From the NCBI RefSeq assembly GCF_017591435.1, contig NC_059276.1:9677776-9741775 (forward strand): a stretch of 64,000 nucleotides of DNA, given 5' to 3'. A model generated the notes under the pieces. The model was not told where the DNA came from. It saw nothing but the letters and a program-made list of their open reading frames with translations, and did no database searches. Below, in pieces: positions 1 through 13,754 of the stretch (position 1 is the first letter of the stretch; every line of letters starts with the position of its first letter). The stretch comes from Portunus trituberculatus (taxonomy: Eukaryota; Arthropoda; Malacostraca; Decapoda; Portunidae). The position numbers and the translations under genes were made by a program.

Positions 1-284
1 TTCTCATCTTGTCTCTTCGTATCGTCTCTTCTCGTGTTCTCGTCTCCTCTTCTCGTTTTCTCATCTCCTGCCGTGGAATTATAAGCCAAAATCTGACCTC
101 ACGCCAAGCTGCCTATAAACCAACAGTGTCTTCACCTTCCAAGGATATCAGGCAGAGTTAAGCCTCGTTTCCTTGTGTTGCCTTGATTCACTAGAGTACT
201 GACGTTTCTCTGGTTCCTCTCAAGACCACTGGTTCCTTTTTTCTTTTCCTATTTCGTAAGCAATTTTCTGGACATACCTACACT

Positions 285-470
285 ACCTTCAGAAGCCTCT
301 AGATGTAACTACACGTGTTTCTAAGGGTGTTTTTTTACGGCTATAGTGATAGATAACAATATTTTTACATCAGCAGGATGAAGGCTCTTGAGAACATGGC
401 ATCTCATCTCTGTGGTCTTTGAAAATAATCGTAGTGAGAAAGCAAAGTGTTTCAGAATACAGGTCTTAGA
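285..470 (-). repeat. Family A interspersed repeat, partial copy
   Basis: Reverse-oriented copy of a repeat seen many times in the window. It carries the core 'ctctgtggtctttgaaaat' and ends in 'agtgtttcagaatacagg', the reverse complement of the 'ctgtattctgaaac' start seen near 59645. The inverted ends suggest a short MITE-like DNA element. The 1-285 stretch before it is pyrimidine-rich, then ordinary, sequence with no gene. Confidence 0.6.
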
Positions 471-534
471 ATTATGATTAGCACTGAGAGGGAAGTATAG
501 ATGAGGATTAAATCGCGTCTCTTCAGTACCAGGA

Positions 535-722
535 CGCGTTTGTATATTCATTCTGGTTACTATTTGGCGATTTTATACAGCTTATGTTGGGATTAGAATA
601 GTAAAGACTCTGGTCATTAATCTTTTGACACCCATAGACCCTTCCTAATGCAAATAGGATCATCTAATCATACCCAAAAATCAAGGGAAAAATGGGTCTC
701 AGTATTGAAGGGGTAAAAACGA
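535..722 (+). repeat. Family B interspersed repeat, partial copy
   Basis: Diverged copy of the approximately 205-bp family B element. Landmarks are 'attctggttactatttgg', 'tacagctt', 'catagacccttcctaatg' and the terminal 'gtattgaaggggta'. Its 5' end is degraded. It lies directly beside a family A copy, as also happens near 16165. Confidence 0.6.
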
Positions 723-1026
723 AATGGGTGACAAATTGCAGTGACTCGTGATGAAAGAAGGTTTAGAAACAGAAGAAGAATTAGAAATATTGAACTGAAG
801 GAAGGAAAGAAGCGATAAAAGGCTCCAAAACGATACAAACCCACAAAACTGATAAGAAAGTGAGGGAAATAAGTGTCTAGGAGGTTTTTGGACTTTGTAA
901 CGTGAGAATGAACAAGAATAGGCAGATTGATCCATTGTTAGCTGGGACAAAAGAATTACACCATTATGACGAGAACAACGGAGAATGACAATAATGCGTG
1001 ATATGAAAGCGAAGAGGCGATGTTTC

Positions 1027-1390
<364 letters not shown>

Positions 1391-1460
1391 TCATTAGGTT
1401 ATTGGGGAAGTTATTGAGAGGGGGTAGAAGAAATGGAGGTCAAGGAGTGATGTCTATTGG

Positions 1461-1532
<72 letters not shown>
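1461..1532. repeat. (AC)n microsatellite
   Basis: About 72 bp of uninterrupted AC dinucleotides, followed by pyrimidine-rich (CTC)/(CTT) tracts to about 1830. The 1840-2020 stretch shows no recognisable feature. Confidence 0.95.
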
Positions 1533-1534
<2 letters not shown>

Positions 1535-2019
1535 TCAGCTAATCTAAACTGTGTCTGTTTGTTTTCTTTCGTGTGCAATGTATGTAAATGTTTGCTGGTG
1601 TTTGTTTATGTATTGTTGTTTTCTCTCTTCTCTCTTTCTTTCTTCTTCCTTCCTCTTCTTCTTCCTCCTCCTCCTCCTCTTCCTCCTCTTCATCTGACCC
1701 TATCATTTCACAACATTCCTCTTCTTGTTTCATTTCATAAGCAATACACGATAACTTCTATAGAATCTACTTAATATTCCCTCTCTTCCTCCTTCTCCTA
1801 CTCCTCCTCCTCCTCCTCCTCTTCTTCTTCGCAACCAGAGTGAGAGGAAATGCCTAACCAGTGCATTCTCAGTAAAACACCCGTGCCTGGCGTCAAGTAT
1901 TGCTCAAGAGGAGGAAACGAGCAGGAACTCATAAAAGAACGTAGTGTAATACAAGGAAGAAGAGCTTATGCCTGTGGTTCTAATAGCGGTGACTGATGGG
2001 GTTCTGCTCTTAGTCACCG

Positions 2020-2481
2020 TGGTAGTAATGCAGGAAATCGATGTTTGTGAAGTAATGAGTGGAATGTTGTTGAAAGTGAGCTGGTAACAGTGGTAGTAAT
2101 GTGTTTGTGGTGGGTTTGTGGGTTCTTATTGTGGGAGGTGTGAATTTTAGGTGTGTTAAAGGGGAGTGTCTTGAAAATTATTAGTAACTTTGGTAAATAT
2201 TGTCGGTAGCGAGGTGGTTGAAGTGGTAGTAATGTGTGTGGTATGTTTTTAGGGGAGGGTTCAAATTGTAGGAGGTGTGAGTTTAAGGTGTTTTAAAGGG
2301 AAGTGTCTTGAAAATTATTAGTAACTTGGTGAATATTGTCGGTATTGAGGTGGTAGTAGTCGTGATAATGTGTGTGATGACTTTTGGTTATGGTTATAGT
2401 AGAAGGTATGTATTTGATGTCTTTTAAAGGGAATTGTGTCTTGAAAGTTATCTGTAATTGGCGAATATTGTAGTAAGGTGG

Positions 2482-2556
<75 letters not shown>

Positions 2557-2612
2557 TGACTTTTTTTCTATTTAATTTGGAAAGTATGGTTTTTAAAAGG
2601 AAATTGTGTCTT
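2020..2612. repeat. Minisatellite, unit about 140 bp, with embedded (GT)n
   Basis: Three to four diverged copies share 'gtcttgaaaattattagtaa' and 'ggtggtagtaatgtgtg' at about 2165, 2305 and 2440. The last copy has expanded into a (GT)n run at 2481-2550. Confidence 0.75.
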
Positions 2613-2914
2613 GATAATTGATTGATTGATAACTTAGATTTACGAATAACTGGAAATAAATAGAAACGTTTGATTTATTTATTGCACTTTTCTATATTCA
2701 TCTATCTTTGTGTCTATATTTATTTATTTGTATTTGTTATTTTATCCATTCATATCTTACATTTACTAGTCTTCTTTCTTTAATTTTCATCCAGTTCCTT
2801 ATCACTTATAATCGTTCACGTCTCCCTTTGGCGACGAACACCATCATGACTAACAAAAACACTAATAACATGGTTCATAATATTACAACACCGCTCTTGG
2901 TAGTAAAAAATATA

Positions 2915-3350
2915 AAAGGTTAAAGTTTTCAGTGGCGTACGAAGATTTTGACCAGGTTAGAGATACGATGATCCCATGTGTAGTATTTAACCATTTGCTT
3001 GTTAGAAGAGTATATATAACTGTCATGATTGCAAGGTTAAGATTTTCAGTGGCGTTTGAAGATTTTGACCAGGTTAGAGATACGATGATCCCATGTGTAG
3101 TGTGTTACCATTTGCTTGTTAGAAAAGAATATACTGCGATGATTGTAAGGTTAAAATTTTCAGTGGCGTACGAGTTTTGACCAGGTTAGAGATGCGATAA
3201 TTCTTTGTTTAGTAGGATAACCATTTGCTTGTTAGAAAAGAATATACTGTGATGATTGTAAGCTTAAAATTTTCAGTGGCGTACGAGAGTTTTGACCAGG
3301 GAAGGTGTACATTAATTTTATGTGTAGTGCGATAACCATTTGCTTGTTAA
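2915..3350. repeat. Minisatellite, unit about 110 bp
   Basis: Four consecutive copies contain 'ttttcagtggcgtacga', 'ttttgaccaggttagaga' and 'accatttgcttgttag'. The frame at 2932-3180 is a by-product of this repeat, not a gene. Confidence 0.85.
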
Positions 3351-3935
3351 GATAAGACACGTACGATAACAGGAAGGGGCGGAACAATTGACTCAGACAG
3401 ATAGGGAGTAAGAGATAAGAGGGGACAGAGGTTATGGTACGGTAATGACAAGGATGTGTACGATAGTGTTGTGTTCTTAATATTACGATAATTGAAACTC
3501 GAACAGGGAATGAGGATGATGATAAAGGTGATGATAGCGATGATAATAAAGAAATAATAATGCCACAACTTTTTTATTACGAAATATTGAAATAACATTA
3601 GCGTTTCCACCACAACATTAGATTAAGTGAAGTCAAATTAGGTTTAAAATCGTTATTAATTATTTTCTAACTCTATGTTGACTTTAATCAACAAAAAAAG
3701 CATTACAATTTGGCGCATAAATCAAAGGCAGGTGAAGAACAGGTAAATATGTCCCCAGAGTGATTAGTAATTAAGGAAAGGTGAACCGAAAGGAAGCCAA
3801 AGGGTTAATGCGACTCATTGTGAACTGTGCAGGAAAGTAGGACGTCAATTCTGTGATAAAATATGAAAAAAAGGTAATTAATTGTAGAGATAAAGTTACT
3901 GATATTGAATGATAGTGCTTCAACAGGTCTGGTTC

Positions 3936-4670
<735 letters not shown>

Positions 4671-4707
4671 TATACAAATTAATCTATAGGGTGAAAATAT
4701 GATGTCG

Positions 4708-4796
4708 TTATAGTAGAAGTAGTAGTAGCAGTAGTAGTAACAGTAGTAGTAGTAGTAGTTGTTGTTGTTGTTGTTGTTGTAGTAGTAGTTGTTGTT

Positions 4797-4874
<78 letters not shown>

Positions 4875-4949
4875 GCTGTCGTTGTTGTTGTTATTGTTGT
4901 AGCAGTAGTAGCAGTAGCAGTATTAGTAGTAGTAACAAAAAACTACTAT

Positions 4950-4995
<46 letters not shown>

Positions 4996-4996
4996 G

Positions 4997-5048
<52 letters not shown>

Positions 5049-5085
5049 ATCCATCGACAACAACAACAACAACAACAACAACAAG
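4708..5085. repeat. Trinucleotide foldback (GTA/GTT)n with (CTA/CAA)n
   Basis: About 220 bp of mixed GTA and GTT triplets is followed by an AT-rich spacer near 4935-4955 and about 130 bp of the complementary CTA and CAA triplets. The halves form a long imperfect inverted repeat. Confidence 0.85.
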
Positions 5086-5154
5086 TAAGTAAGGAAGGAA
5101 TGAGATAAAACTTTAATCAGTGCAATGCATGAATGTTTGTTTGATTGTCTTATG

Positions 5155-5156
5155 AC

Positions 5157-5187
<31 letters not shown>

Positions 5188-5643
5188 AGGAAGGGAGAGT
5201 AGAAAGAAGGTCGAGGTTGACTGCTAAGAGAGAGAAAAGGAGAGAGAGAAGGGACGATGGAGGGAGGAAAGGTGAGAGAGAGAGAGAGAGAGAGAGGGGT
5301 ATGAGTGGGGACGTGACGAACCGCACGCTCTCACACTCTACTCCGCGCACCACCACCACCGTCATCACCACCACCACCACTACTTTCCTCTTGCTTCTTT
5401 GAACTTACCAAAACACACACGCCAACAGTCTTTCTTACTACCGCCTTGTGTCTTGGCCCTGTTCCGCCACGCCCTTGCACACGTAGGCAGAGAGAGAGAG
5501 AGAGAGGGGGTGATGGAGGGGAGATGTATATACGAGGAAAGGATAGAATGAGAGAACTGGTGCAAGCAAAAAAGAATTATGTCTATTTTTAAAAGAAATT
5601 GAAGGAAAATTATTAGAAGCAGAGATGTTATGTTAAAAATTGT

Positions 5644-5677
<34 letters not shown>

Positions 5678-6107
5678 CCACCTTTAACATAACACAGGAA
5701 GCATTGGTCTCTGGAGAGCTCGCAAGAACAGATTAGTGATGCCTTAAAAGGAACAGAATATAAGATAGACACTGAATCAATGTTAATACTAGGGAACGAA
5801 ATCATTGACCCTGGAAAGACGAATGAGAAAGTAAACATATTGAAATAAAAAGAGAAAAATAAAATGGTGTCTGAAAAAGTGGACAAACAGACGGAAGTTG
5901 TAATTTATAAAAGAAAAAATGAAAGGAGAGAATACATGAAGATACAAGATTAATGATAAATTCCTTCTAAATATCAAGAAAAAACTGACATTTTTGCTTA
6001 TTAGAGAAAATGGAAAAGATAGAATAGAAAGAGTTAGTGTTTAAAAATTGGATAAAATAAAATCTTTCCCTTAATTGTGTAGAAAATGATTGCGCAGAGG
6101 TTATTGG

Positions 6108-6142
<35 letters not shown>

Positions 6143-6145
6143 CTA
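5155..6145. repeat. Scattered (GA)n microsatellites
   Basis: Short GA tracts at 5157-5185, 5274-5296, 5489-5507, 5645-5676 and 6111-6141 lie in A-rich unique sequence. The frames here are low-complexity and lack splice-compatible structure. Confidence 0.85.
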
Positions 6146-6440
6146 GATATGATAAAACTTTACCTTCATTAGAGAACCACGAAAAACGGGAAGGTTGTGT
6201 CCTTAAAAGATAATACAAACTGAAAGATAAGAAAAACCTTAGTTCCCATTTTCTTCAGTTCCCGTTTTCTTTCTTCTAATGTATGACTCAATACTTTTTA
6301 ATGCCATAAGGACTCGTGTGACCTCTGTAGATAAGAGTTAGGTAAATATGCGTAGAAAAATAAGAGGATAGATGGAGGTCAAAGTTGATAGAGGACAGAG
6401 AATGATGTTTTGTTTCTAATGAAGCTAATGTTGGTTTTAG

Positions 6441-6642
6441 TTACCCCTTCACTACAGGGAGACATCTTTACCATGAGTTTGGGTTCAATTAGACGATTTT
6501 ATGTACATTAGGAAGGGTCTATGGAGGTCAAAAGATTAATGGCCAGAGTCTTCACTATTTTAATCCTATGAACTGTATGAAATCACCAAATAGTAAGAAG
6601 AATTGATATAAAAACGCGTCATGGTACTGAAGGGGTTAATAC
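6441..6642 (-). repeat. Family B interspersed repeat, reverse copy
   Basis: Near full-length reverse copy that starts 'taccccttcactac', contains 'aggaagggtctatggaggtc' and 'atggccagagtcttcacta', and ends 'ggtactgaaggggtta'. The two ends are inverted versions of one another, which fits a short terminal-inverted-repeat element. Confidence 0.8.
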
Positions 6643-6744
6643 GAATGGAAAAGGGCAGAAAATAAAGTGAAATGGGAATAAAGGTAAAGAAAAAACTGAT
6701 TGGATGTTTGTGAGCTGAGAAAAATGTGAAGATACAAGACGATA

Positions 6745-7235
6745 TTAAAACTGCACATCAAATGAATATCAAAATAATGTCGACAATAAAATATATACCC
6801 AAAATAAAATAAATGACCATGAAGTTTAGTAAAAATTTAAGACACTAAAACACAAGAAAATTTGAAAAAAAATTGAAAAACGAAGAAAAAAGTGAAGACT
6901 AGAAATGAAACAAATGTAAAGAATAAAATATTAACAAAAACATAAAAAACGACCATAATGATTAGTAAAAATTTAAAAAGACACCAAAACACAAGAAAAA
7001 TTGAAAAAAATTGAAAAAAAAACGAAGAAAAAAGTGAAGACTAGAAATTAAACAAATGTAAACAATAAAATATTTACAAAAACATAAAAAAACGATCATT
7101 AAGTTTAGAAAAGAAATTAAAAAGACACCAAAACAAATAAAAGTAGAAGAAAAAACAATTGATAAAAAAAACTAAGAAAAATGAAGACTAGAAATTTAAC
7201 AAACTAGACAATTAAAAGAAAAAAATCATAAATAA
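6745..7235. repeat. A-rich minisatellite, unit about 130 bp
   Basis: Three to four copies share 'agtgaagactagaaat', 'aacaaatgtaaa' and 'gacaccaaaaca', in sequence that is mostly adenine on the plus strand. Confidence 0.8.
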
Positions 7236-7349
7236 ACTGCACCTGATCAGACTGTTGATGAAAGGTAGGACGGAAGGGCGCTGGTAAAGGTTAATTAGAG
7301 CACGTGTCTCTTAATTAAATGCATGAGGTTGACACTGGCAGACGAACAG

Positions 7350-7496
7350 GAAGGAGAGGTGGTGGTGGTGGTGGTGGTGATGGTGGCGGTGGTAGTGGTG
7401 GTGGTGGAGAGAGAAACATACAGGAAAGATAGACAGACAAACATAAATAGATAGATAGACAGAAAGAGAGATAGATAGATAGATAGATATAGATGA

Positions 7497-7527
<31 letters not shown>

Positions 7528-7645
7528 GAGGGTTGAATAGATAGATAAACATAGATAGACAATTATTGATAGTCTGAAAGATAGACAGAAAGACAGACAG
7601 ATAGATAGATAAACAGACAGATAGACAAACAGACTGTCAAGCAAA
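7350..7645. repeat. (GGT)n and (GATA)n microsatellites
   Basis: A GGT-rich tract at 7358-7408 precedes about 200 bp of imperfect GATA/GACA tetranucleotides at 7440-7640. The minus-strand frames are the ISLSIYLS-type translations of GATA repeats. Confidence 0.9.
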
Positions 7646-7716
7646 TAAACAACAGATAACACACACATACGAAAAAAAAACTAAATATAATAAAACTTTC
7701 TTATTCCAGTCTTATA

Positions 7717-7717
<1 letters not shown>

Positions 7718-7774
<57 letters not shown>
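7718..7774. repeat. (AC)n microsatellite
   Basis: 57 bp of AC dinucleotide. Sequence from 7775 to 8145 shows nothing recognisable. Confidence 0.95.
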
Positions 7775-7776
<2 letters not shown>

Positions 7777-8145
7777 TCTCAAATCAATAAACCATTAAAA
7801 AGGCAATAAAAATCTAACCACCTGCATTCCTACCTGTAATTTACTCAAACACGGTCAAATTACAGTATTTCTTGCACCTTTTAACGTCCATAACCAAGAC
7901 ATCATCATCATCATCAGTAGAAAAAGGTTATTAGTATTATTGCTGTTATTTCTTACCATTAAGGTCATTTCTCGACTTGACCTTACTGCCTCGGGTCACT
8001 GGGTCAAGGTGGGAAGGTCAGTGTGAGTTAGCTAGTGTTTATATCATTGCTAAGGTCAGCGAATTCTGCTCAGTGCTTGTTCACGCTTATAAGGTTTCAG
8101 ATCCCTCTATGTGATTATGATTATCGCCTTCACGTGTGCATTGTG

Positions 8146-8370
8146 TTCTTGTTGTTGTTGGTTGTTGTTGCTGTTGTGGTGGTGGTGGTGGTGGTTGTGG
8201 TGGTGATCTTAGTACTTCATCGCCTGTTTCTTCTCGTTTTTCTTCATTTTCTTGTCTAACTGCTTCTTTTCATCGTTTCCTTCTCCATCTCTTCATTATT
8301 TCTCTCTCCCTTTCTTTTATTTCTACTCCTTTTCTGTCTTTTCTCCATCTCTTCATTATTTCTCTCTCTT

Positions 8371-8420
<50 letters not shown>
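8146..8420. repeat. (GTT/GGT)n and (TC)n tracts with a short duplication
   Basis: GTT/GGT triplets at 8148-8200 are followed by a near-exact duplication of 'tctccatctcttcattattt' (8283 and 8343) and 53 bp of (TC)n. A CRE-like 'tgacgtca' lies at 8438-8445, with no gene to attach it to. Confidence 0.8.
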
Positions 8421-8712
8421 CAGGCAAGACGAAATGCTGACGTCACATCCTTCATAATACAGTACGGTTTTCCCTTTGGACTCTACCCTCGTCACTCACT
8501 CCCTTTGCGCAATGCTCTTATGTCACCTGACCCTCTAGAATCTCCCTCTACGTGACTCCTCTTACTTGTTTCCCCTTCATGTACTGTGTTTGTGATGTAA
8601 AGACTTCGCAACGTGTGGTTTTGTTGAGGGTGTCATGAGTACGTGATTTATGGCAAGGTAGCGGTGGATGCTGCCAGACGTAAGATTCATGTACTAATGG
8701 TTGTGTTTTGCT

Positions 8713-8740
8713 AATACTACTGCTGCTGCTGCTGTTACTG

Positions 8741-8794
<54 letters not shown>

Positions 8795-9192
8795 TTTTAT
8801 TTGTTCTTCATCTCCTTTCTTTCTATTTATCTCTATTTCTATTTATTCCATACTAACTCTTCCCTCTCTCTCCTCTCTCTACAAGACAACCCACCACCAC
8901 CACCATCACCATCACAACAACAACAAAAAAACAAAATAACAATTACGGATGACCACCACCACCACCATCACCACCACCACCACCACACAACCACAGAATT
9001 CCCAAGAGTATCAGTCATATCAGTTTCCCTTGTGTGTTTTGAGCTGAGATGCCCCGCCACTTCCACCCTCCTACGTCACAAGAGTTGCCAGAATCGCTAA
9101 CTCAAAGAAGCCGAGATCTGAAGAATATTAATCATTGTGTTTATTTATCTATCTATCTATTTGTTATTTCTTGCAGTCCTTTCTTCTTCTTT

Positions 9193-9226
<34 letters not shown>

Positions 9227-9313
9227 GGTTGTGGTGGGAAGAACGTGGAAAGGAAGAGGAAGACGAAAAGGTTAAAGATAGATAAGTGGAAGGAAGGAAG
9301 GAAGGAAATACAT

Positions 9314-9381
<68 letters not shown>

Positions 9382-9435
9382 ATAGTAGTAGTAGTGGTGG
9401 TTGTAGTAGTTGTTATTGTTATTGTTGTTGTTTAA
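8713..9435. repeat. Trinucleotide-rich block (CTA)n, (CCA)n, (GA)n, (AGT)n
   Basis: (CTA)n at 8713-8794, CCA/CAA-rich sequence at 8888-8990, (GA)n at 9195-9225 and (AGT)n at 9312-9420. The (CTA)n and (AGT)n blocks are complementary. No exon is detectable. Confidence 0.9.
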
Positions 9436-9771
9436 GAAAGAGGAAAAGGCGGAGGGGGAAAAAAAGGAGAAAGAACAAGAGAATGGAATAGGAGGAGGAA
9501 AAACAGAGCGGAAAAGAGCATAGCAAACAGACAATGATTAATACAACAATACCACCATCACCACCACCACAACTACAACACAAGCCAACATCCTGTCAGC
9601 CACCCAGCCACTCCTCCCCGCTCTCTCCCTCTCCCTCCCTCTCTCTCTCTCTCTCTACTTCACCCTGCAACTTTCACCTCAGGCACCTCATTATTGTTAC
9701 TTCCAGGCCATCCCATCTTCAGAATCACTTCTCCTCATACCTTTTCTTCTTTCAATAAGCTCTAATAGCAA

Positions 9772-9905
9772 TGACGCGAGTTTTCAAGGTTGTTTTTACG
9801 GTTCCAGTCACAGATTAGTATTTCTACATTACTAGCAGGAGAAACAGCCTTGAGAATCCGGCTAGTCGTCTCTGTGGCCTTTGAAAATAGTGTTTTCTGA
9901 GGAGT
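9772..9905 (-). repeat. Family A interspersed repeat, reverse copy
   Basis: Carries the reverse-complement family A core ('gtctctgtggcctttgaaaa', preceded by 'tttctacatta'). Only about 130 bp is preserved. Confidence 0.6.
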
Positions 9906-10097
9906 GAAGTGCTTGTTGCCGTGCTCTTACAGGGGTCTGCATGGAGGTAGTGGAGGCAAGGCAGAAGCAGGGAAATGAGATGTATTGGGGTGGGAGATGA
10001 AGTGTCACTCTGCCAGTGCGTGTGTGAGGAGGGAAAATTTTTCGTTACGCCCTTGTCATTTCTGGGTTTTGGTGTGTGTGTGTGTGTGTGTGTGTGT

Positions 10098-10380
10098 AAT
10101 TCACCTCGGTCGCCTTCTGGTCACTCAGCCAGTCTTTCCCATTACGGAGCGAGCTCAGAGCTCATAGACCGATCTTCGGGTAGGACTGAGACCACATCAA
10201 CACACAACACACACCGGGAAAGCGAGGCCACAACCCCTCGAGTTACATCCCGTACCTATTTACTGCTAGGTGAACACACCCCACACATTAAGAGGCTTGC
10301 CCATTTGCCTCGCCGCTTTCCGGGACTCGAACCCAGGCCTCTCGATTGTGAGTCAAGCGTGCTAACCACTACACTACGCG

Positions 10381-10381
<1 letters not shown>
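10098..10381 (-). mobile_element. tRNA-Val-derived SINE, copy 1
   Basis: On the minus strand the element starts with a tRNA-like head: an A-box-like 'tagtgtagtggttagcacg', an anticodon arm with loop CTCACAA (anticodon CAC, valine), and a B-box region 'gggttcgagtcccgg'. A non-tRNA body of about 200 bp follows. The element lies between two (GT)n tracts (10072-10097 and 10382-10410). It matches 45127-45392 closely. The mismatched stems and long body argue against a working tRNA gene. Confidence 0.8.
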
Positions 10382-10411
<30 letters not shown>

Positions 10412-10470
10412 TGAATAATTAATTGAACATAGCCTATATTTACTACTACTTCTACTATTACTTCTACAAC

Positions 10471-10600
<130 letters not shown>

Positions 10601-10812
10601 TGAAAAATCCATCCTTTGCAACCCATAAACATACGGAAACATGCAAAGCTATTTATTTATTACGCATTATACAGCTGAACATTGAGCAGAGCCTCGATGT
10701 AAGGACACCAGATTAAAATTCCCCACTCAACCTGGTGTCCTAGTGGTGACAAACTTCCTGCAACATAAATTTGATACACTAGACTTGTATAGATTAAGGC
10801 CGCGAAGTGTGG

Positions 10813-10815
<3 letters not shown>

Positions 10816-10866
<51 letters not shown>

Positions 10867-10900
10867 TGCTTACATTATTAAGAGAAAGATAGACAGACAA

Positions 10901-10943
<43 letters not shown>
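10816..10943. repeat. Two (GA)n microsatellites
   Basis: GA tracts at 10818-10863 and 10904-10941 are separated by 40 bp and followed by related 'gaactgcttacatt'/'gactgcttacatt' flanks, so a small duplication is likely. Confidence 0.9.
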
Positions 10944-10945
<2 letters not shown>

Positions 10946-11184
10946 CTTACATTTAAATACCCTACGTTATTTTGATGTTCAGTTATTGAAAGCTGTTTTA
11001 TTTTAGCTTAGTATCCCTGCTCTCTCACATACACACTCTCTCTCACTCTCTCACTTTCTCTCTCTTTAAACGACGTCAACAAACACAGCGCCGGGTGATG
11101 GTGGTGATGGTGGTGGTATCAGCCTCACCACACTAATAAAAACTTGCTATACACCAATTTTAAAGACGTGTCAGGCTGTGTATC

Positions 11185-11984
11185 ATGCTTGGTGTGCTGC
11201 GGCGTGGTGGGTGTGGGTTGTTGAGGAGTGTATCGTGTCGTGTCAATGTGTTTCCTGCCTCACAGCATCACGTAAGCTAGTGTTGTATTCTCTTGGTTTC
11301 TGTGACCGGTAAGTCTCGTTCAAAGATCCGTATTTAGAAACGCGTTGTTCTCTCACCGTGACTGTTTTTCAAGGCCACAGAGATGGTTAGCGGGGTTTTC
11401 AAGAGTGTTTCTACAGTTAATAATGTAGAAATTGTGTCACTCTGCGTCTAGAACTATAAAAACGTGCTTTAAAATGCTCTGCTCTCTCATTACGACTATT
11501 TTTCAAGGCCGCAGAGATGATTAGCGGAGTTTTCAAGATTGTTTCTCTTGTTAATAATGTATAAATCGTGTCATTCTGCCTTTAAAATCATTAAAATTTG
11601 CTTAAAAATGCTCTCTTCACTCATTACGACTATTTTCAAGGCCACAGAGATGATTAGCGGGGTTTTCTAGAGTGTTTCTCCAGTTAATAATGCAGAAATC
11701 TTGTCACTCTGCCTCTAGAACCGTAAAAATACCTTAAAAATTCGTGTCAGTTTAAATAAAGCCTCTTGAAACAGTGAAGGTGAAGCAAAGAAGCATTTGA
11801 GAATATGAGCTTTGATATCATGCATGACATCTTTATAAACATCAATAAGAGAGTGGATTTATGTAAGAATTAAGACTTTTGCTGGTTTTAATGGAGTAAT
11901 AGGATGCTTTGTAGATGAATGAAACCAAATGACACTGAGGCATTTATTTTAACAAGGATTGGTGAGTTTTATGGATATTAAAGC

Positions 11985-12057
<73 letters not shown>

Positions 12058-12155
12058 TATGGATATTTAACATTCACTATCAAATTTCCCGAGAATTTAA
12101 GGTAAAACAAACACAATGAAGGAATTTAGGAGATATTGTAAGTAGCTAACCAATT

Positions 12156-12234
<79 letters not shown>

Positions 12235-13431
12235 GTGTGCAGCAGGGGAGAAGAAGTACATCCCGCGGCGAGCAGTTCTGTACGTTCCCGGCAATGACTC
12301 ACGCAAACAGCAGAAGATTCCCAGCCTTGGGGCCGACTGTATTGTGCTGGACTGTGAGGATGGCGTGGCTCTCTCCATGAAGGTGTGTGGGACGGGATTT
12401 CTTTTTTTTTTTCACTCATTTTTATGGAAGAAGGAAAGTAAAATCTGTCTACGCTAAAGTGGCTCCTCTGTCTCTGTTTAAATGGTGTCCCAGAGAATGT
12501 GTGAAAATGTGAATGGAATGTGTAAAATCTTGAGGAAAATTGTGAGGTATCCTTATAATAAAGCAGGTATTATTCCCATCAAATCAATTACGTTATCAAT
12601 GAGCTACAATGTGTTTTAAATCCAGGAGCCATTTTAGAGTGGGCAGACTATAGCCAAGAACAACAAAAACTAAAGAAAATAAAACAATGCCCACTTTAAT
12701 GCAAGCCCACATGGTATAAATAACAAAAAAAAATTTTTTGAAGATATAGATAGGGATGGAATAGAGATAAATTAAATAGATAGAAAAAATTACAGATTCT
12801 TTCAGTACTCGAAAAGTGCCAATATTCACCACACACATGAAAAATAAGATAAAAACAGATAAATGAAATAAGTAAAACCAAGAAATGAAATTAAATGAAA
12901 TGACGAACTCTTTCAGGAAGCAACAAAGACTGAAATTCACCAAAAAACAGATAAATAAATAGATAAAGTGACATGATGAGATGAAATGAAATAACATGCA
13001 CTTTTTCAGGGACCAGTGAGCACCAAAATTCACTAAAAAATAGATAAATAAATAGATAGAATAATGACGGACTATTTCAGGAACCAGCAAGCACCAAAAT
13101 TCACCAAAAATACTTGAATAGATAGATGAAATAATGACACACTTTTTCAGGGACCAGTGAGCACCAAAATTCACCAAAAAATATATAAATGAATAGATAG
13201 AATAATGATGCACTCTTTCAGGAAGCAGCAAGGGCCAGAATCCACCACACTCTGCACACTCAAGCCATCAATTTCAGTGGGAAGGATTGCTCAGTGCGTT
13301 TCAACAGTGTGCAGAGCGGCCTGTGTGACGAGGACATGAGGGAGATCCTGTCAGCGCAACACCTCCCTGCCACTGTACACCTGCCCAAAGTTGACTCACC
13401 TGAACACCTTACCTGGGTACTGGTTTGTTGA

Positions 13432-13469
<38 letters not shown>

Positions 13470-13721
13470 TGTATAGGAGGGGAAAACCAGCCAAGAGCAA
13501 CAAAAACAATTCAATAAAAAGACTTCACAGAGATACCAAGAGAGTTAGCCAAAAGAAAGGGATAAATGTCTTGAAACCTTCCTCTTAAATGGATTCATGT
13601 CATAGGTAGATGCAAACACAGAAGCAGGTAGGGAGTTCCAGAGTTTTAGGAGTTTGAGGACTGGTATCTCAGTGGTTCTTTTTTTCTCAATCAGTTTTCC
13701 TTGGCCAATTTTACCATCATT

Positions 13722-13754
<33 letters not shown>

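Noticed and set aside
10310..10381. Functional tRNA-Val gene (also 45320-45392)
   Set aside because: tRNA-like head with imperfect stems joined to a long SINE body, in two near-identical repeat copies.
12596..13231. 211-codon minus-strand frame
   Set aside because: It is antisense to the CLYBL exon 3 decoy array, has low-complexity Phe/Ile/Tyr composition and lacks its own splice or start context.
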